64,000 nt of DNA from Aeromonas fluvialis (lineage in GTDB: Bacteria > Pseudomonadota > Gammaproteobacteria > Enterobacterales > Aeromonadaceae): assembly GCF_000819885.1 (NCBI RefSeq), contig NZ_CDBO01000068.1, forward strand, positions 35,878 through 99,877, given 5' to 3'. Both the position numbers and the translations under genes were made by a program. A model generated the notes under the pieces. It was not told the origin of the DNA, searched no databases, and worked only from the letters and a program-made list of their open reading frames with translations. Shown here piece by piece: positions 55,828-64,000 of the stretch; the first letter of the stretch is position 1, and every line of letters starts with the position of its first letter.

Positions 55828-58257
55828 ATGTTGCCACTGCTGGCGCTGCTGCGCCTCTATCGCCGCCATCCCTGGCTGCTCTTGATGAGTCTGGCCGGCC
55901 TCACCTTGGGGATCTCGCTGGTGGTGGCCATCGAGCTCCTCAACCACAGTGCCCGCACCAACTTCGTCGCCGCCCGCAGCCAGCTTGCAGGAGAGGCCAA
56001 CTACCGGCTGGCCCCCACCGGCGGGCTCGATGAGCAGGTCTACGTCCGGCTGGTGCGCAGCCAGCCCGCCCTTGAGGCCATACCCCAGCTGCACGCCTGG
56101 ATCAAGGATGAACAGGGACGCAGCTTTCAGCTGCTGGGGATGGATCTCTTCAACCCCGGCCCCCTGCGCCAGCTGTTAGGGGCCTCTGAAGAGCGCGAGC
56201 CTGCCTTTTCCCTCAACCGCGCCGACAGCGTCTGGCTGGCGGCCCCCGAGGCAAGCCGGCTCGGCTGGCTGCCGGGCCAGAGCCGGCGCTTCGTGCCTGA
56301 TGGCAGCGCAGGATCGCCACCCCACCCACTGACCCTCACCCTCGCTGGCACCTTCGAGCCCGGCGCCATGCCCATGGAGCGGCTGCTGGTGACCGACATC
56401 GGCCTTGCCCAACCGCTGCTTGGCAAGGAAGGGCGGCTCGATCGCATCGTCTTCAAGCTAAGCGAGGCACAGGCCACTTCCCTGCAGGCCGCACTGCGAG
56501 CCGACTTCCCCCATCAGCCACTCTGGCTCGAACCCGTCAGCCCGGCGCTGGATGCCAGCCAGCTTGGCGATGCCCTGGCCCTCAACCTCACGGCGCTCTC
56601 CCTGCTCGCCATGGCGGTGGGGCTGTTTCTGGTGTTCAACGCCCAGCGCTTCGTGCAGAGCGTGCGCCGCCCCCAACTGGCCCAGCTCATTATTCTGGGG
56701 ATGGCGCCACATCGGCTGCTGCGCTGGCTCGCGCTGGAAATATTGATCCTCGCCTCCATCGGTACCCTGTTCGGGCTGCTGCTAGGGAGCCTCTTGGCAC
56801 TTGCCCTGATGGGACAGCTCACCCAGGCACTGGCCGACCTCTATGGCCCCAATCCCATCGACCTGCTGCGCCTCTCTCCTGCAACCCTTGGCAAGGCGCT
56901 GGTGATCGGCCTGGTAGGGACGCTGGCCGCCAACCTGCCCGGTTGGTGGCAGTTGCTGTGCCAATCCCCCCTTGCGCTGCGCGATGGCAACAGCCACCCG
57001 CCTGCTCACCCCTGGCAACGTAGGGGGCTCGCCATCGCTATTCTGTTGCTCTGCGCTCTCTGTCTGTGGCGGCCAGAAACCGGCCTTGGCGGTGCCCTCT
57101 TTATCGCTGGCGGCTGGCTGCTGGCCATGGCACTCATCCTGCCCGATGCCCTGCGCGCCCTGCTGGGGCGGCTGCGCCGACGCGAGTCCAGCCCCCTCAC
57201 CACTCGGCTCGGGGTGGCCGAAACCCTCTATCATCTGGATCGCACCGCCATCGCGGTGATGGCGCTGCAGCTGGCCATCGCCGCGGCCATCGGCATCGGG
57301 GTCATGGTGTCGAGCTTTCGCTCAAGCGTGGAGATCTGGCTCGGCCAACGCCTGGCTGCCGATCTCTATGTCACCTCCCCCAGAGGCGCGGCAGGCAGCA
57401 AGGGCACCCTCGGCGAGCAGACCCTAGCTACCCTGCTCGCCGCCCCCGGCGTGAACGCTGCCTCGCGCCGCTCGGTCCATCCCGCCCGCTGGCAGGGTCA
57501 ACCCATCGAGTGGGTGCAGATGGATTTTATCCCCGAGCTCAAGGCCGCCTATCCGCTGCTGACCGGGCGCTGGCCCGCCACCCCAGACGAGGTGCTGGCG
57601 AGCGAACCCTTGACGGTACGCCTTGGGGTCAGAGTGGGACAGACCCTCGAGGTGAGCGGCGAACAGGGGCCACGACCGTTCACCGTGACCGGCGTCTATC
57701 AGGATTATGGCAGCGACAAGGGGCAAGTCATGCACGCCTTCGAAGGGGGCGCGGTGCAATCCCTCGCCCTCTTCAGCCACCAGCCTGATCTGCTGGCCGA
57801 TCACCTGCGCGCCCGCCTTGGCGATCGCGTCAACCTGTTGCAGGCCCCCGCCATTCACGCCGCCGCCCTCAAGGTGTTCGACCAGACCTTTGTGGTGACC
57901 GAGCTACTAAAATTGCTGATCCTGGGGATCGCCTTCGTCGGCATCGGCTCGGCCTTTATGGTTCTGGGGCTGGCCCGCCGCGGCGAGTTGCAGACCTTGC
58001 AAAGCCTTGGCCTGAGCCCCCGCCACTGCCGCCGGTTGCTGGTGTGGCAGGGGGCGGGGTTGGGGCTGCTCACTGCGCTCTTGGCCCTGCCGGTGGGGTA
58101 TGGCCTCGCCTGGGTGCTGATCGAGGTGGTCAACCCTCGCGCCTTTGGCTGGCGGCTCGCCTTCGAGGCGGCCCCGCAGCACGCCGTCATCGCGCTCTTG
58201 CTGGCGCCGGTGTGCGGCGCGCTCGCCTCCTGGTACGCCGCAAGGAGAGTGGTATGA
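55828..58257 (+). CDS. FtsX-type permease, long form (AttF/AttG-like)
   Basis: An 809-residue inner-membrane protein with two FtsX-type units: membrane segments near residues 15-40, 255-280, 300-330, 355-375, 395-445, and again near 475-500, 690-715, 735-760 and 780-800, separated by large periplasmic regions. This is twice the length of LolC/E and fits a fused two-unit permease (AttF plus AttG). Start: ATG 55828 (TTG 55819 is an alternative); ribosome-binding sites are weak. It overlaps the next gene at ATGA. Confidence 0.85.
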   Translation: MLPLLALLRLYRRHPWLLLMSLAGLTLGISLVVAIELLNHSARTNFVAARSQLAGEANYRLAPTGGLDEQVYVRLVRSQPALEAIPQLHAWIKDEQGRSFQLLGMDLFNPGPLRQLLGASEEREPAFSLNRADSVWLAAPEASRLGWLPGQSRRFVPDGSAGSPPHPLTLTLAGTFEPGAMPMERLLVTDIGLAQPLLGKEGRLDRIVFKLSEAQATSLQAALRADFPHQPLWLEPVSPALDASQLGDALALNLTALSLLAMAVGLFLVFNAQRFVQSVRRPQLAQLIILGMAPHRLLRWLALEILILASIGTLFGLLLGSLLALALMGQLTQALADLYGPNPIDLLRLSPATLGKALVIGLVGTLAANLPGWWQLLCQSPLALRDGNSHPPAHPWQRRGLAIAILLLCALCLWRPETGLGGALFIAGGWLLAMALILPDALRALLGRLRRRESSPLTTRLGVAETLYHLDRTAIAVMALQLAIAAAIGIGVMVSSFRSSVEIWLGQRLAADLYVTSPRGAAGSKGTLGEQTLATLLAAPGVNAASRRSVHPARWQGQPIEWVQMDFIPELKAAYPLLTGRWPATPDEVLASEPLTVRLGVRVGQTLEVSGEQGPRPFTVTGVYQDYGSDKGQVMHAFEGGAVQSLALFSHQPDLLADHLRARLGDRVNLLQAPAIHAAALKVFDQTFVVTELLKLLILGIAFVGIGSAFMVLGLARRGELQTLQSLGLSPRHCRRLLVWQGAGLGLLTALLALPVGYGLAWVLIEVVNPRAFGWRLAFEAAPQHAVIALLLAPVCGALASWYAARRVV

Positions 58258-59321
58258 AAAAAATCAAAACGTGGCCGCTGGTGCTGATCTGCATCCTGCA
58301 GAGCGCCGGGATCAGTGCCAGCGATCTGGGGGCCATCCTTGGCGGTGGCAGCGATCACTTCAAAAAGGCGCAGCCGGGCCAGCGCGTCATCCTGCCCGCC
58401 GATCACGCCACCCACCCCGACTACCGCTCCGAGTGGTGGTATCTCACCGGCAACCTCAAAGACGAGCAGGGGCGTCACTACGGTATGCAGTGGACCCTGT
58501 TCAGGCAAGGCATCGAGCGGGAGTTCAAGTCCAACAACCCCTGGCTTGTGCCCCAGCTCTGGCTGGCCCAGTTCGCCATCACTGACGTGAGCAAGGGGAG
58601 CCATCAGCAGGATGAGCGCACCAGCCGTCAGGGGCCGGGGCTGGCCGGCGCCAGTGGCGGCCACTATTGGCTGAAAGAGTGGATGCTCGCTTCCGAAGGA
58701 AAAGCCCTCTTTCCCGCCACCCTCAAGGTACAGAGCAAGGCGGGAGATCTCGCGCTCAGGGTCAGCGCCGCCAAGCCGGCGGTGCTGCAGGGCAACCATG
58801 GCTATAGCGAAAAGAGCCCGGGCAACGCCTCTTTTTACTACTCCTACCCGCGTCTGACACTCAGCGGCACCCTGACACGGGATGGGGAAACCCGCAACGT
58901 CACGGGCCAGGGCTGGTTTGATCACGAATGGAGCAGCTCGGTACTGGCAGAGTGGCAATCGGGGTGGGACTGGTTTTCGCTCCAATTGAACGATGGCCGC
59001 GAGCTGATGCTGTTTCGCCTGCGCACCAAGGCGGGCCGCTCCGAGCCGGAGAATCGCTACGGCATTCTCATTGAGCGCGACGGCAGCAGTCAGGTGCTGA
59101 GCCCGGAACAGATCCGCTTTATGCCGGACAAGAGCTGGCGCGGCCCCAAAGGCCAGCCCTACCCCGTCGAGTGGCGGCTCGAGGCGGCCGGGTTACAACT
59201 CACCATCCAAGCCCGCCAACCCAATCAGGCGATGAGCGGCCGCTTTGAGTACTGGGAAGGGGCGGTGACCGTCTCGGGAGAGGCGCAAGGTGTCGGCTAT
59301 CTGGAGATGACCGGCTATTGA
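58254..59321 (+). CDS. AttH-like lipocalin-type protein
   Basis: A 355-residue exported protein: signal peptide MKKIKTWPLVLICILQSAGISA, then the AttH/CrtC hydratase-like pattern ILPADHATHPDYRSEWWYLTGNL, WTLFRQGIERE, GQGWFDHEWSS, and late GQPYPVEWRL. AttH proteins have a double lipocalin-like fold and are the last component of Att ABC systems; the substrate is unknown. Start ATG 58254 overlaps the permease stop (ATGA) and has AAGGAG upstream. Confidence 0.88.
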   Translation: MKKIKTWPLVLICILQSAGISASDLGAILGGGSDHFKKAQPGQRVILPADHATHPDYRSEWWYLTGNLKDEQGRHYGMQWTLFRQGIEREFKSNNPWLVPQLWLAQFAITDVSKGSHQQDERTSRQGPGLAGASGGHYWLKEWMLASEGKALFPATLKVQSKAGDLALRVSAAKPAVLQGNHGYSEKSPGNASFYYSYPRLTLSGTLTRDGETRNVTGQGWFDHEWSSSVLAEWQSGWDWFSLQLNDGRELMLFRLRTKAGRSEPENRYGILIERDGSSQVLSPEQIRFMPDKSWRGPKGQPYPVEWRLEAAGLQLTIQARQPNQAMSGRFEYWEGAVTVSGEAQGVGYLEMTGY

Positions 59322-59354
59322 GCCAGGGGTGTGGCTGTTGATTGCAACGGGCAT

Positions 59355-59520
59355 AAGTCGCCGTCAATACCCAGGGTTTTGTGACGGGGCAGAAAGCTAT
59401 CGCGGAGGAATTGGTGTGGGCCAGTTTGTTGTCGCTGGTGCTGAATCTGTAGTGGTTCAGACACTGATGAACGATAACCTGTTGTCGCTCAAAGCAGCGA
59501 AGAGTGCCGTGACATGGTGA
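59355..59520 (+). pseudogene. Relic of an IS4-type transposase
   Basis: After the AttH-like gene, sequence fragments read VNTQGFVTGQKAIAEELVWA then SLLSLVLNL and a stop; in a second frame NLLSLKAAKSAVTW and a stop. Such blocks (an acidic-helix WASLLxLVL, then SLLKAAKSxxxW) resemble C-terminal parts of IS4-family transposases. No ends, repeats or start are left. Weak, but supported by two blocks in the right order. Confidence 0.4.
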
Positions 59521-59564
59521 TTACCGATATTGGAAGCTGTATAACCATGAGCATTGCAAATAAT

Positions 59565-59891
59565 TTAACTATCAGCCAACCATTGCGAAGTCTCAGCAAT
59601 CATTCGTTCTAGTGTGTGCTCAAGCAGACATATTTGTTCTTTTACACAGCCCTCCCGTTTGGCAATCTCTTGTAATGTAGCCGCCTCGGCTGCCAAGTCA
59701 ACCAACCCCACCATGGCTGCAGCTCCTTTAATGCGATGTGCAAGTTGCACAATCGTCTCAAATTCAGTCTGCTCACTAGCCAAACGCAAATGTGCGTAAT
59801 CGATACGGGCCGCCTCCAGAAAAATAGTTGCAATCTCTCGGCAATCATCCAGATCAGGGTATAAAGCATTTAAAAAAAATGGTTCATTCAT
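59565..59891 (-). CDS. Histidine phosphotransfer (HPt) protein
   Basis: A 108-residue single-domain HPt protein: an all-helical protein with the phosphorylatable His52 in AHRIKGAAAMVGL, the pattern of HPt modules in phosphorelays. It lies 66 bases downstream of a response regulator gene on the same strand, so the two probably form an operon and a phosphorelay. No histidine kinase is encoded nearby. The gene is markedly AT-richer than the surrounding genome. Confidence 0.85.
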   Translation of the reverse strand: MNEPFFLNALYPDLDDCREIATIFLEAARIDYAHLRLASEQTEFETIVQLAHRIKGAAAMVGLVDLAAEAATLQEIAKREGCVKEQICLLEHTLERMIAETSQWLADS

Positions 59892-59957
59892 TGTGCTGCA
59901 GTCCTACTATCGGGTTCTTTCAGGCGAGAGTTTACGTGGCATTTACTAATCACCAAC

Positions 59958-61598
59958 TCACTCTTTATGATTATTTACAAAAACACAGGCTCGCTCGTAA
60001 ATATCCTGATATTTGAGCTGCTCTAGTACATCCTCTGTAAGCATTTCGCGGATCACCAGATCAGAATGAGCGATCAACTTTCTGACACTATCGACACCAA
60101 ATCCTGTAGGCCAAACAATCGATAATAACTTCATAATATTTAGCGATACCCGATACATATACGGCATTGCATCCTGAATTTTCAGGTAAATATCCATTGC
60201 TACTATAAAGCGCCTTTGCTGACATGCAAAATGAGCAGACTGATAAGCGCTTGCAATGAAGTTACTGCGCTCCTGATGTTTATCATTCAACCGTTTGAGC
60301 ATCAGTAGCTGACTTTTACTAATAACATCAGATCCCAAAGTGACAATTTGGGTACCGGCATATTCCAAGTATTCCCGAAACTCTCTGTCTATCACCAACT
60401 CAGAAAGGAGACTACAGAGATGATAACGGGCGTAGAAGTCAATATCCTCCGCCATCGAGAGAGCACTCTTTAAAAGAGTCATCAGCGTAGGCAAATCATT
60501 ATCAATTAATGCCAAGTGACAGGCTATGAGAGATAATTGGCAGCTAAGAGCATTGTTCGGTTCAAACTTGGACAACTGGCCGAGATGAGACTGGATTTCG
60601 TTTCTCAAACTTGCCATATCGCACTCATCGGGACAAACTGAAAGCTGCCAAACCAATCCCCTAACCCAGTTCATATGAGACACTAGCGTATCACGAAAGG
60701 TTTCACGATTTATCTCATGGTAAAACCGATATTTCATGGTCGCACTAGCATAATCCCCCTCAATCAAGCAGAGGTTAGCCAGCAGCAATTCACGCTCCGC
60801 ATGTCCAGGCACTAGCTCAGATGCCATAGTCACATGACGGATTGCAGCAGGAATATCCTCCCGATAAAGCTCAAAACGGCTGACAGCATTGAGTGTTGCA
60901 ACGCTAACTACTGGCTGAGCTAGCAAGCTGGCAAAACATTTTTCTGCCTCTTCATAATCTGCAATATCAACCAAGGTATTACATAAACCCAACTGAGCCC
61001 ACTCGTAATTATTAGTGCACAATATTGACTCATATAAAACCTTGGCTTCTTCCGCCCTGGACAGATCCCGTAAAAACTGGCCTCTAAAGCGTTTGATAAG
61101 TGTATGATAAACAGGGTATTTGGCTTCAAGCTCATCACAAGCCTTCAAACCAGCTGTGGGATTTCGCTCTTGTTCAGCACTGTAGATAGGCAATAAAGAG
61201 TGCTTGCGTTTGATCGCTGTGCGCAATCTTTCATGCAAGTTTTTTTCGGTATAAGGCTTAAGGAGGTACTCATCAGGTTCCATTTCAATGATAGATCTGA
61301 CGATTGGTCCTGAAGCCTCCCCTGTCACCATGATAAATACTGATCTCGGTGTCATCAGATGATAATAACTCAGCTCTTCGAATATCTGCTTACCATTGAG
61401 TCCACTACCGAAGTTGTAATCACAGATAATTATATCGTAAGCGCGATTACGAGCGAGATGCAGCGCGCTGCGCGCATCCTTAGCACTATGTATGTGATCA
61501 TCAAGCAATCCCATCTTGCGAAGCATCACACGAAGTGTTGCCACCACAACAGGTGCGTCGTCTACAATCAAGGCATAAATATATTTATATATTGACAT
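59958..61598 (-). CDS. Response regulator with receiver and helical repeat domains
   Basis: A 546-residue protein. Residues 1-130 form a receiver domain: acidic pair Asp13-Asp14 (LIVDDAPVV), phosphoacceptor Asp60 (IICDYNF), Thr in IMVTGEA and Lys in EYLLKPY. The rest is helical and has TPR-like spacing (EAKVLYESILCTNNYEWAQ, DYEEAEKCFASLLAQP), with no DNA-binding domain, so output is probably through protein contact. Base composition is much more AT-rich than the flanking genes, a sign of transfer. Downstream lies the HPt gene. Confidence 0.85.
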   Translation of the reverse strand: MSIYKYIYALIVDDAPVVVATLRVMLRKMGLLDDHIHSAKDARSALHLARNRAYDIIICDYNFGSGLNGKQIFEELSYYHLMTPRSVFIMVTGEASGPIVRSIIEMEPDEYLLKPYTEKNLHERLRTAIKRKHSLLPIYSAEQERNPTAGLKACDELEAKYPVYHTLIKRFRGQFLRDLSRAEEAKVLYESILCTNNYEWAQLGLCNTLVDIADYEEAEKCFASLLAQPVVSVATLNAVSRFELYREDIPAAIRHVTMASELVPGHAERELLLANLCLIEGDYASATMKYRFYHEINRETFRDTLVSHMNWVRGLVWQLSVCPDECDMASLRNEIQSHLGQLSKFEPNNALSCQLSLIACHLALIDNDLPTLMTLLKSALSMAEDIDFYARYHLCSLLSELVIDREFREYLEYAGTQIVTLGSDVISKSQLLMLKRLNDKHQERSNFIASAYQSAHFACQQRRFIVAMDIYLKIQDAMPYMYRVSLNIMKLLSIVWPTGFGVDSVRKLIAHSDLVIREMLTEDVLEQLKYQDIYERACVFVNNHKE

Positions 61599-61938
61599 AT
61601 TATCTCAATAACAAACCAAATTTCCAATATTTTTAGACACTTTGTTTTTTAAAATAGACAGAGCACAAATCTAATTATCATCTGACACCGCTTTCAAACC
61701 GACATTTTACATGTGCTACTTTAGTGCACACTTCCTTCGGTATCAAGCTCAATCCAGTGCCTCCACATTGAGCATGAGTGTTCGTTTTGTGAACAGGCTT
61801 TCTATGGCAACCGACATTCCGCACCTGATTGGGGATTTTTTTGGTTCTTCGCATTATCGCGGGAAAGAGAGGATTGACAGTCAGTGACTCTGGTAAATGG
61901 GTCGTCGCCACCCCCCCCCCCTGAGCCCTGCTGTCACC
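61599..61938. other. AT-rich gap before the ISL3 relic
   Basis: About 340 bases without a supported gene. Short fragments look like pieces of mobile DNA, but none can be named. An 11-C homopolymer lies at 61911-61921, and no inverted repeat matching an IS end was found. Confidence 0.4.
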
Positions 61939-62785
61939 ATGCATCCTATCGATCTTGCCACTTTTTGGCCAGGCTACGCTGTCGTAGCCAGCCACCAAGA
62001 TACCAACAACACCCTCACGCACACGCTAGAGCCGCTCACCACTGAGCTTCCACGCTGCGGTCGCTGTCTTGAGCCAAGCCCCCTGACCCAGAGGTTGCGA
62101 ACGTGGGTCGAGACCTTGCTGCAGATGCTACCGCTATGTCATATCAGTCGCCTCACCGGGCTGCACTGGTACACTATCAAGGCCATCGACAAGCGCCGCC
62201 TACAAGCCGGCGTGGTTGACTTCGATCCTGGAGGTGAAGCAGCACTGCCCTCAGGCCGAGGTGGTGTACGACCTGTTCCATGTCGTGGCCCGTTATGGTC
62301 GCGACGTGATTGACCGCATTCGGGTCGACCAGGCTAACGCACTGCGCCATGACAAGCCCGCCCGCAAGGTGGTGAAGCAGAGTCGTTGGCTGCTCCTGCG
62401 TAACCGGGACAATCTCAACGCTGGGCAGGTGGTGCAGTTGCAGGAGCTAATGGCCGCCAATCAGCCGCTGGCCACGGTTTACGTGCTCAAGGACGCCCTG
62501 AAAGAGATCTGGTATGCCCCGAGCGTGCGTGAAGGCTGGCGACGCTGGAGGAGTTGGTTACGGCATGCGCGGGACAGTGAAATGGCCCCGCAGCAGCGTT
62601 TTGCCCGCAACCTCAAACGCTACGCCAGAGGGATCCTCGCCAGTGCTCGCTTCCATATGCATACCAGCCTGCTGGAAGGGGTGAACAACCACATCAAGGT
62701 GATCAAGCGGATGGCCTATGGCTTCAGGGACTCGGACTACCTCTTCCTGAAAATCAAGGCGGCCTTCCCCGGAAAAGCGCGATGA
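61939..62785 (+). pseudogene. ISL3-family transposase, internally deleted
   Basis: The first part (from ATG 61939) reads MHPIDLATFWPGYAVV, CGRCLEPSPLTQRLRTWVETLL and HWYTIKAIDKRRLQA, the N-terminus and helix-turn-helix of ISL3 transposases. It then jumps to the catalytic C-terminal part in another frame (from about 62222), EVKQHCPQAEVVYDLFHVVARYGRDV, to VNNHIKVIKRMAYGFRDSDY at the end. The middle with the first catalytic acidic residues is gone, so the gene is dead. Terminal inverted repeats were not recognised. Confidence 0.82.
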
Positions 62786-63144
62786 ACCTTTCATTTTGAC
62801 AATTTAGGTTGTGAATCGACCTTATTGATCACATCCGACGCCTAAATAGCAGTATTCCATCAATTGTGATTGCTCAATTTACTGACTGCTGTCAGCTGAC
62901 AGCTAGCTGACCGTTACAACTACTTATCTGACCATCACTGGCCTGCGACATAGGGGGACGCCGTTGGTGACCTTTCACACCCGCGACCAACAGGCCCAGT
63001 GACGAGGCGTGATTCGGATCACATCCATTAACTTAAATTACCTCCAATTGGCTAGATTAATCATACTTTGCTTTGGTTGATCAGTTTGGCCGTTCACGCT
63101 CGGCTGGAGCCCCCAGTGTTGGCCAACACCTCAAGGAGCATGGG
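62786..63144 (+). promoter_or_regulatory. Upstream region of the lipoprotein gene, with CRP-like site
   Basis: In this 359-base gap GTGA-TTCGGA-TCAC (63009-63022) is an exact core match to the CRP consensus, with A after it (TCACA) and C for T before it. A perfect 16-base palindrome GCTGTCAGCTGACAGC lies at 62888-62903. AT-rich stretches that could serve as -10 elements (TAGATT 63053-63058) follow the CRP-like site. No RNA gene is seen. Confidence 0.5.
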
Positions 63145-64000
63145 ATGAAACAACGTTTAATTTTCAGCGTACTGGCGGTGGCCGTCAGTACCGCACTGAC
63201 TGGCTGTGGTGGCAGTGAGGGTGAGGGTGAGGGTGAGGAAAACGCGTCGCCCTCTTTTCTGCAAGCGACGGCTATCGATGGCTATCTCAGCAATGCGCTG
63301 GTGTGGCTCGATCTCGATCGTAACGGCGAACCAGACAGCGATGAACCTCAGGGTCGGACCGCTGCTGGCGGCAAAATCACGTTAGAGGTCAGCAACATTG
63401 ATCAGCCTGAGCAGTTCCGTTTGATGGTTCGGGCGATCGCCGGGGAAACGGTGGATGAGGTGCGTGGCCCCGTGACCAAGACGTTCTCTCTCTCCGCGCC
63501 TCCCGGCGTCAATGAGGTCACTCCGCTCACGACCCTGGTTGACCTGAAGATGCAGCAAGATCCTGCGCTCGATCGGGACGGGGCGGTGGCGGCCATCGCC
63601 AGTGAGCTCGGGCTGCAGCCGGCGCAGATCCTGGCGGATTTTATCGCCTCCGGCGATATAGAGGCGCAAATCTATGCCATTAATCTGGCCGATCAGTTGC
63701 CTGATACCCTGCCTGATGACCCGGGCCAACTGTTGGATACCAGCAAGCAGATGGGTCAGGCGCTGGCTCAATATCTGCAGCAGAACCCCATCACGGCAGA
63801 TACCGATCCCGACACCATCAATGTGGTGCAGGATGATCAGGGCAATCTGATCACCATTGCCGATCAGGATCGTGATGGCGTGAGTGATAACGATGATGCC
63901 TTCCCGCTCGATGCCACTGAATCCAAAGACAGCGATGGCGACAAGGTCGGCGACAACGCAGACGCCTTCCCGCTCGATGCCACTGAATCCAAAGACAGCG
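63145..64000 (+). CDS. Lipoprotein with acidic calcium-binding-type tandem repeats (5' part)
   Basis: An open frame running off the end of the window (285 codons present). It starts with a lipoprotein signal peptide MKQRLIFSVLAVAVSTALTGC (lipobox LTGC, Cys21), followed by a glycine-glutamate linker encoded by four copies of GTGAGG. Residues about 40-230 form a domain with TAIDGYLSNALVWLDLDRNG, as in surface proteins of Shewanella and Vibrio. Then come acidic repeats DxDxDGVSDNDDAFPLDATESKDS of thrombospondin type 3 kind, likely to bind calcium. ATG 63145 has AAGGAG upstream; an ATG five bases earlier is followed by a stop. The function could be surface attachment or structure. Confidence 0.8.
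   Translation, partial: MKQRLIFSVLAVAVSTALTGCGGSEGEGEGEENASPSFLQATAIDGYLSNALVWLDLDRNGEPDSDEPQGRTAAGGKITLEVSNIDQPEQFRLMVRAIAGETVDEVRGPVTKTFSLSAPPGVNEVTPLTTLVDLKMQQDPALDRDGAVAAIASELGLQPAQILADFIASGDIEAQIYAINLADQLPDTLPDDPGQLLDTSKQMGQALAQYLQQNPITADTDPDTINVVQDDQGNLITIADQDRDGVSDNDDAFPLDATESKDSDGDKVGDNADAFPLDATESKDS
63215..63238 (+). repeat. Hexanucleotide repeat (GTGAGG)4 after the lipobox
   Basis: Four perfect tandem copies of GTGAGG directly after the lipobox codons. Because the unit is six bases, slippage would change the linker length by two residues without a frameshift. Confidence 0.85.
63895..64000 (+). repeat. 66-bp coding tandem repeat
   Basis: Two copies, starting at 63895 and 63961, are identical over 40 bases except one position; the period is 66 bases (22 residues, DAFPLDATESKDSDGDKVGDNA). 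The array continues beyond the window. Confidence 0.85.

Noticed and set aside
59329..59520. 63-codon gene after the AttH-like gene
   Set aside because: Its parts match transposase fragments in two different frames, so it is a relic and not a gene.
62888..62903. LexA (SOS) box
   Set aside because: The arms CTGT and ACAG are separated by six bases, not the eight needed.
1..64000. tRNA, rRNA, CRISPR arrays and intact insertion sequences
   Set aside because: No cloverleaf-like sequence, no regularly spaced direct repeats with spacers, and no transposase with ends was found when reading the intergenic regions. A dedicated scan such as tRNAscan-SE would be decisive.

Overview
The window looks like chromosome of an Aeromonas-type gammaproteobacterium. 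The basis is inference: GC-rich coding sequence throughout, the conserved block tig-clpP-clpX-lon-hupB-ppiD in the E. coli order, lolCDE next to a PilZ gene and mfd (a Vibrio/Shewanella/Aeromonas arrangement), and AT-rich intergenic DNA with classical intrinsic terminators. Almost all of it is core genome; accessory material is limited to a few relics and one AT-rich patch near the right end.

Layout. 1-1100: the 3' end of an ABC-F ATPase gene (ybiT), its terminator, and a degraded group II intron lying just downstream of the ppiD terminator. 1118-9556 (minus strand): the protein quality-control cluster ppiD, hupB, lon, clpX, clpP, tig, with a recognisable heat-shock promoter before lon. 10010-11127: yccF and yfbR. 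11215-14478 (minus): lolC-lolD-lolE, with an unusual repeat-coded extension in LolD. 14555-18653: PilZ-like gene and mfd. 18754-23781: fbp, a solitary oppA, an EamA transporter, ytfK and sixA. 23929-31751: an M16 protease, tpm, a leucine-rich-repeat protein kinase coupled to a small cysteine-containing protein, a hydrolase, yjbR, a GNAT gene and a DUF3802-like gene. 32012-36015: msrA, argA (ARG-box region) and lysC behind a lysine riboswitch. 36098-39695: a divergent pair, kinase-like protein and LtaS-like membrane transferase, sharing an intergenic region with an exact PmrA-type box. 39788-43663: aroG, aroA and serC. 43889-47377: etfB-etfA and the divergent ETF-ubiquinone oxidoreductase gene, whose 3' end is partly duplicated downstream. 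47759-54915: corA, a DUF2919-like gene, a gene remnant, a PTPS-related membrane protein, a Bcr-type MFS pump, nhaD and a DUF4357 gene. 55114-59321: an Att-like ABC system (ATPase, long FtsX-type permease, AttH-like protein). 59355-62785: an AT-rich patch with a phosphotransfer protein and a response regulator, bracketed by transposase relics. 63145-64000: the start of a lipoprotein with acidic tandem repeats and a CRP-like site upstream.

The most interesting unannotated element is between the M16 protease and tpm. On the minus strand there is an FNR-type box, a -10 element at exactly class II spacing, two small hairpins and an intrinsic terminator, but no protein gene. This predicts an oxygen-regulated small RNA of about 160 nt. 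Its terminator stem-loop resembles, from memory, that of E. coli FnrS. The second is the PmrA-type box between the two envelope-modification candidates. No tRNA, rRNA, CRISPR array or intact mobile element was seen.
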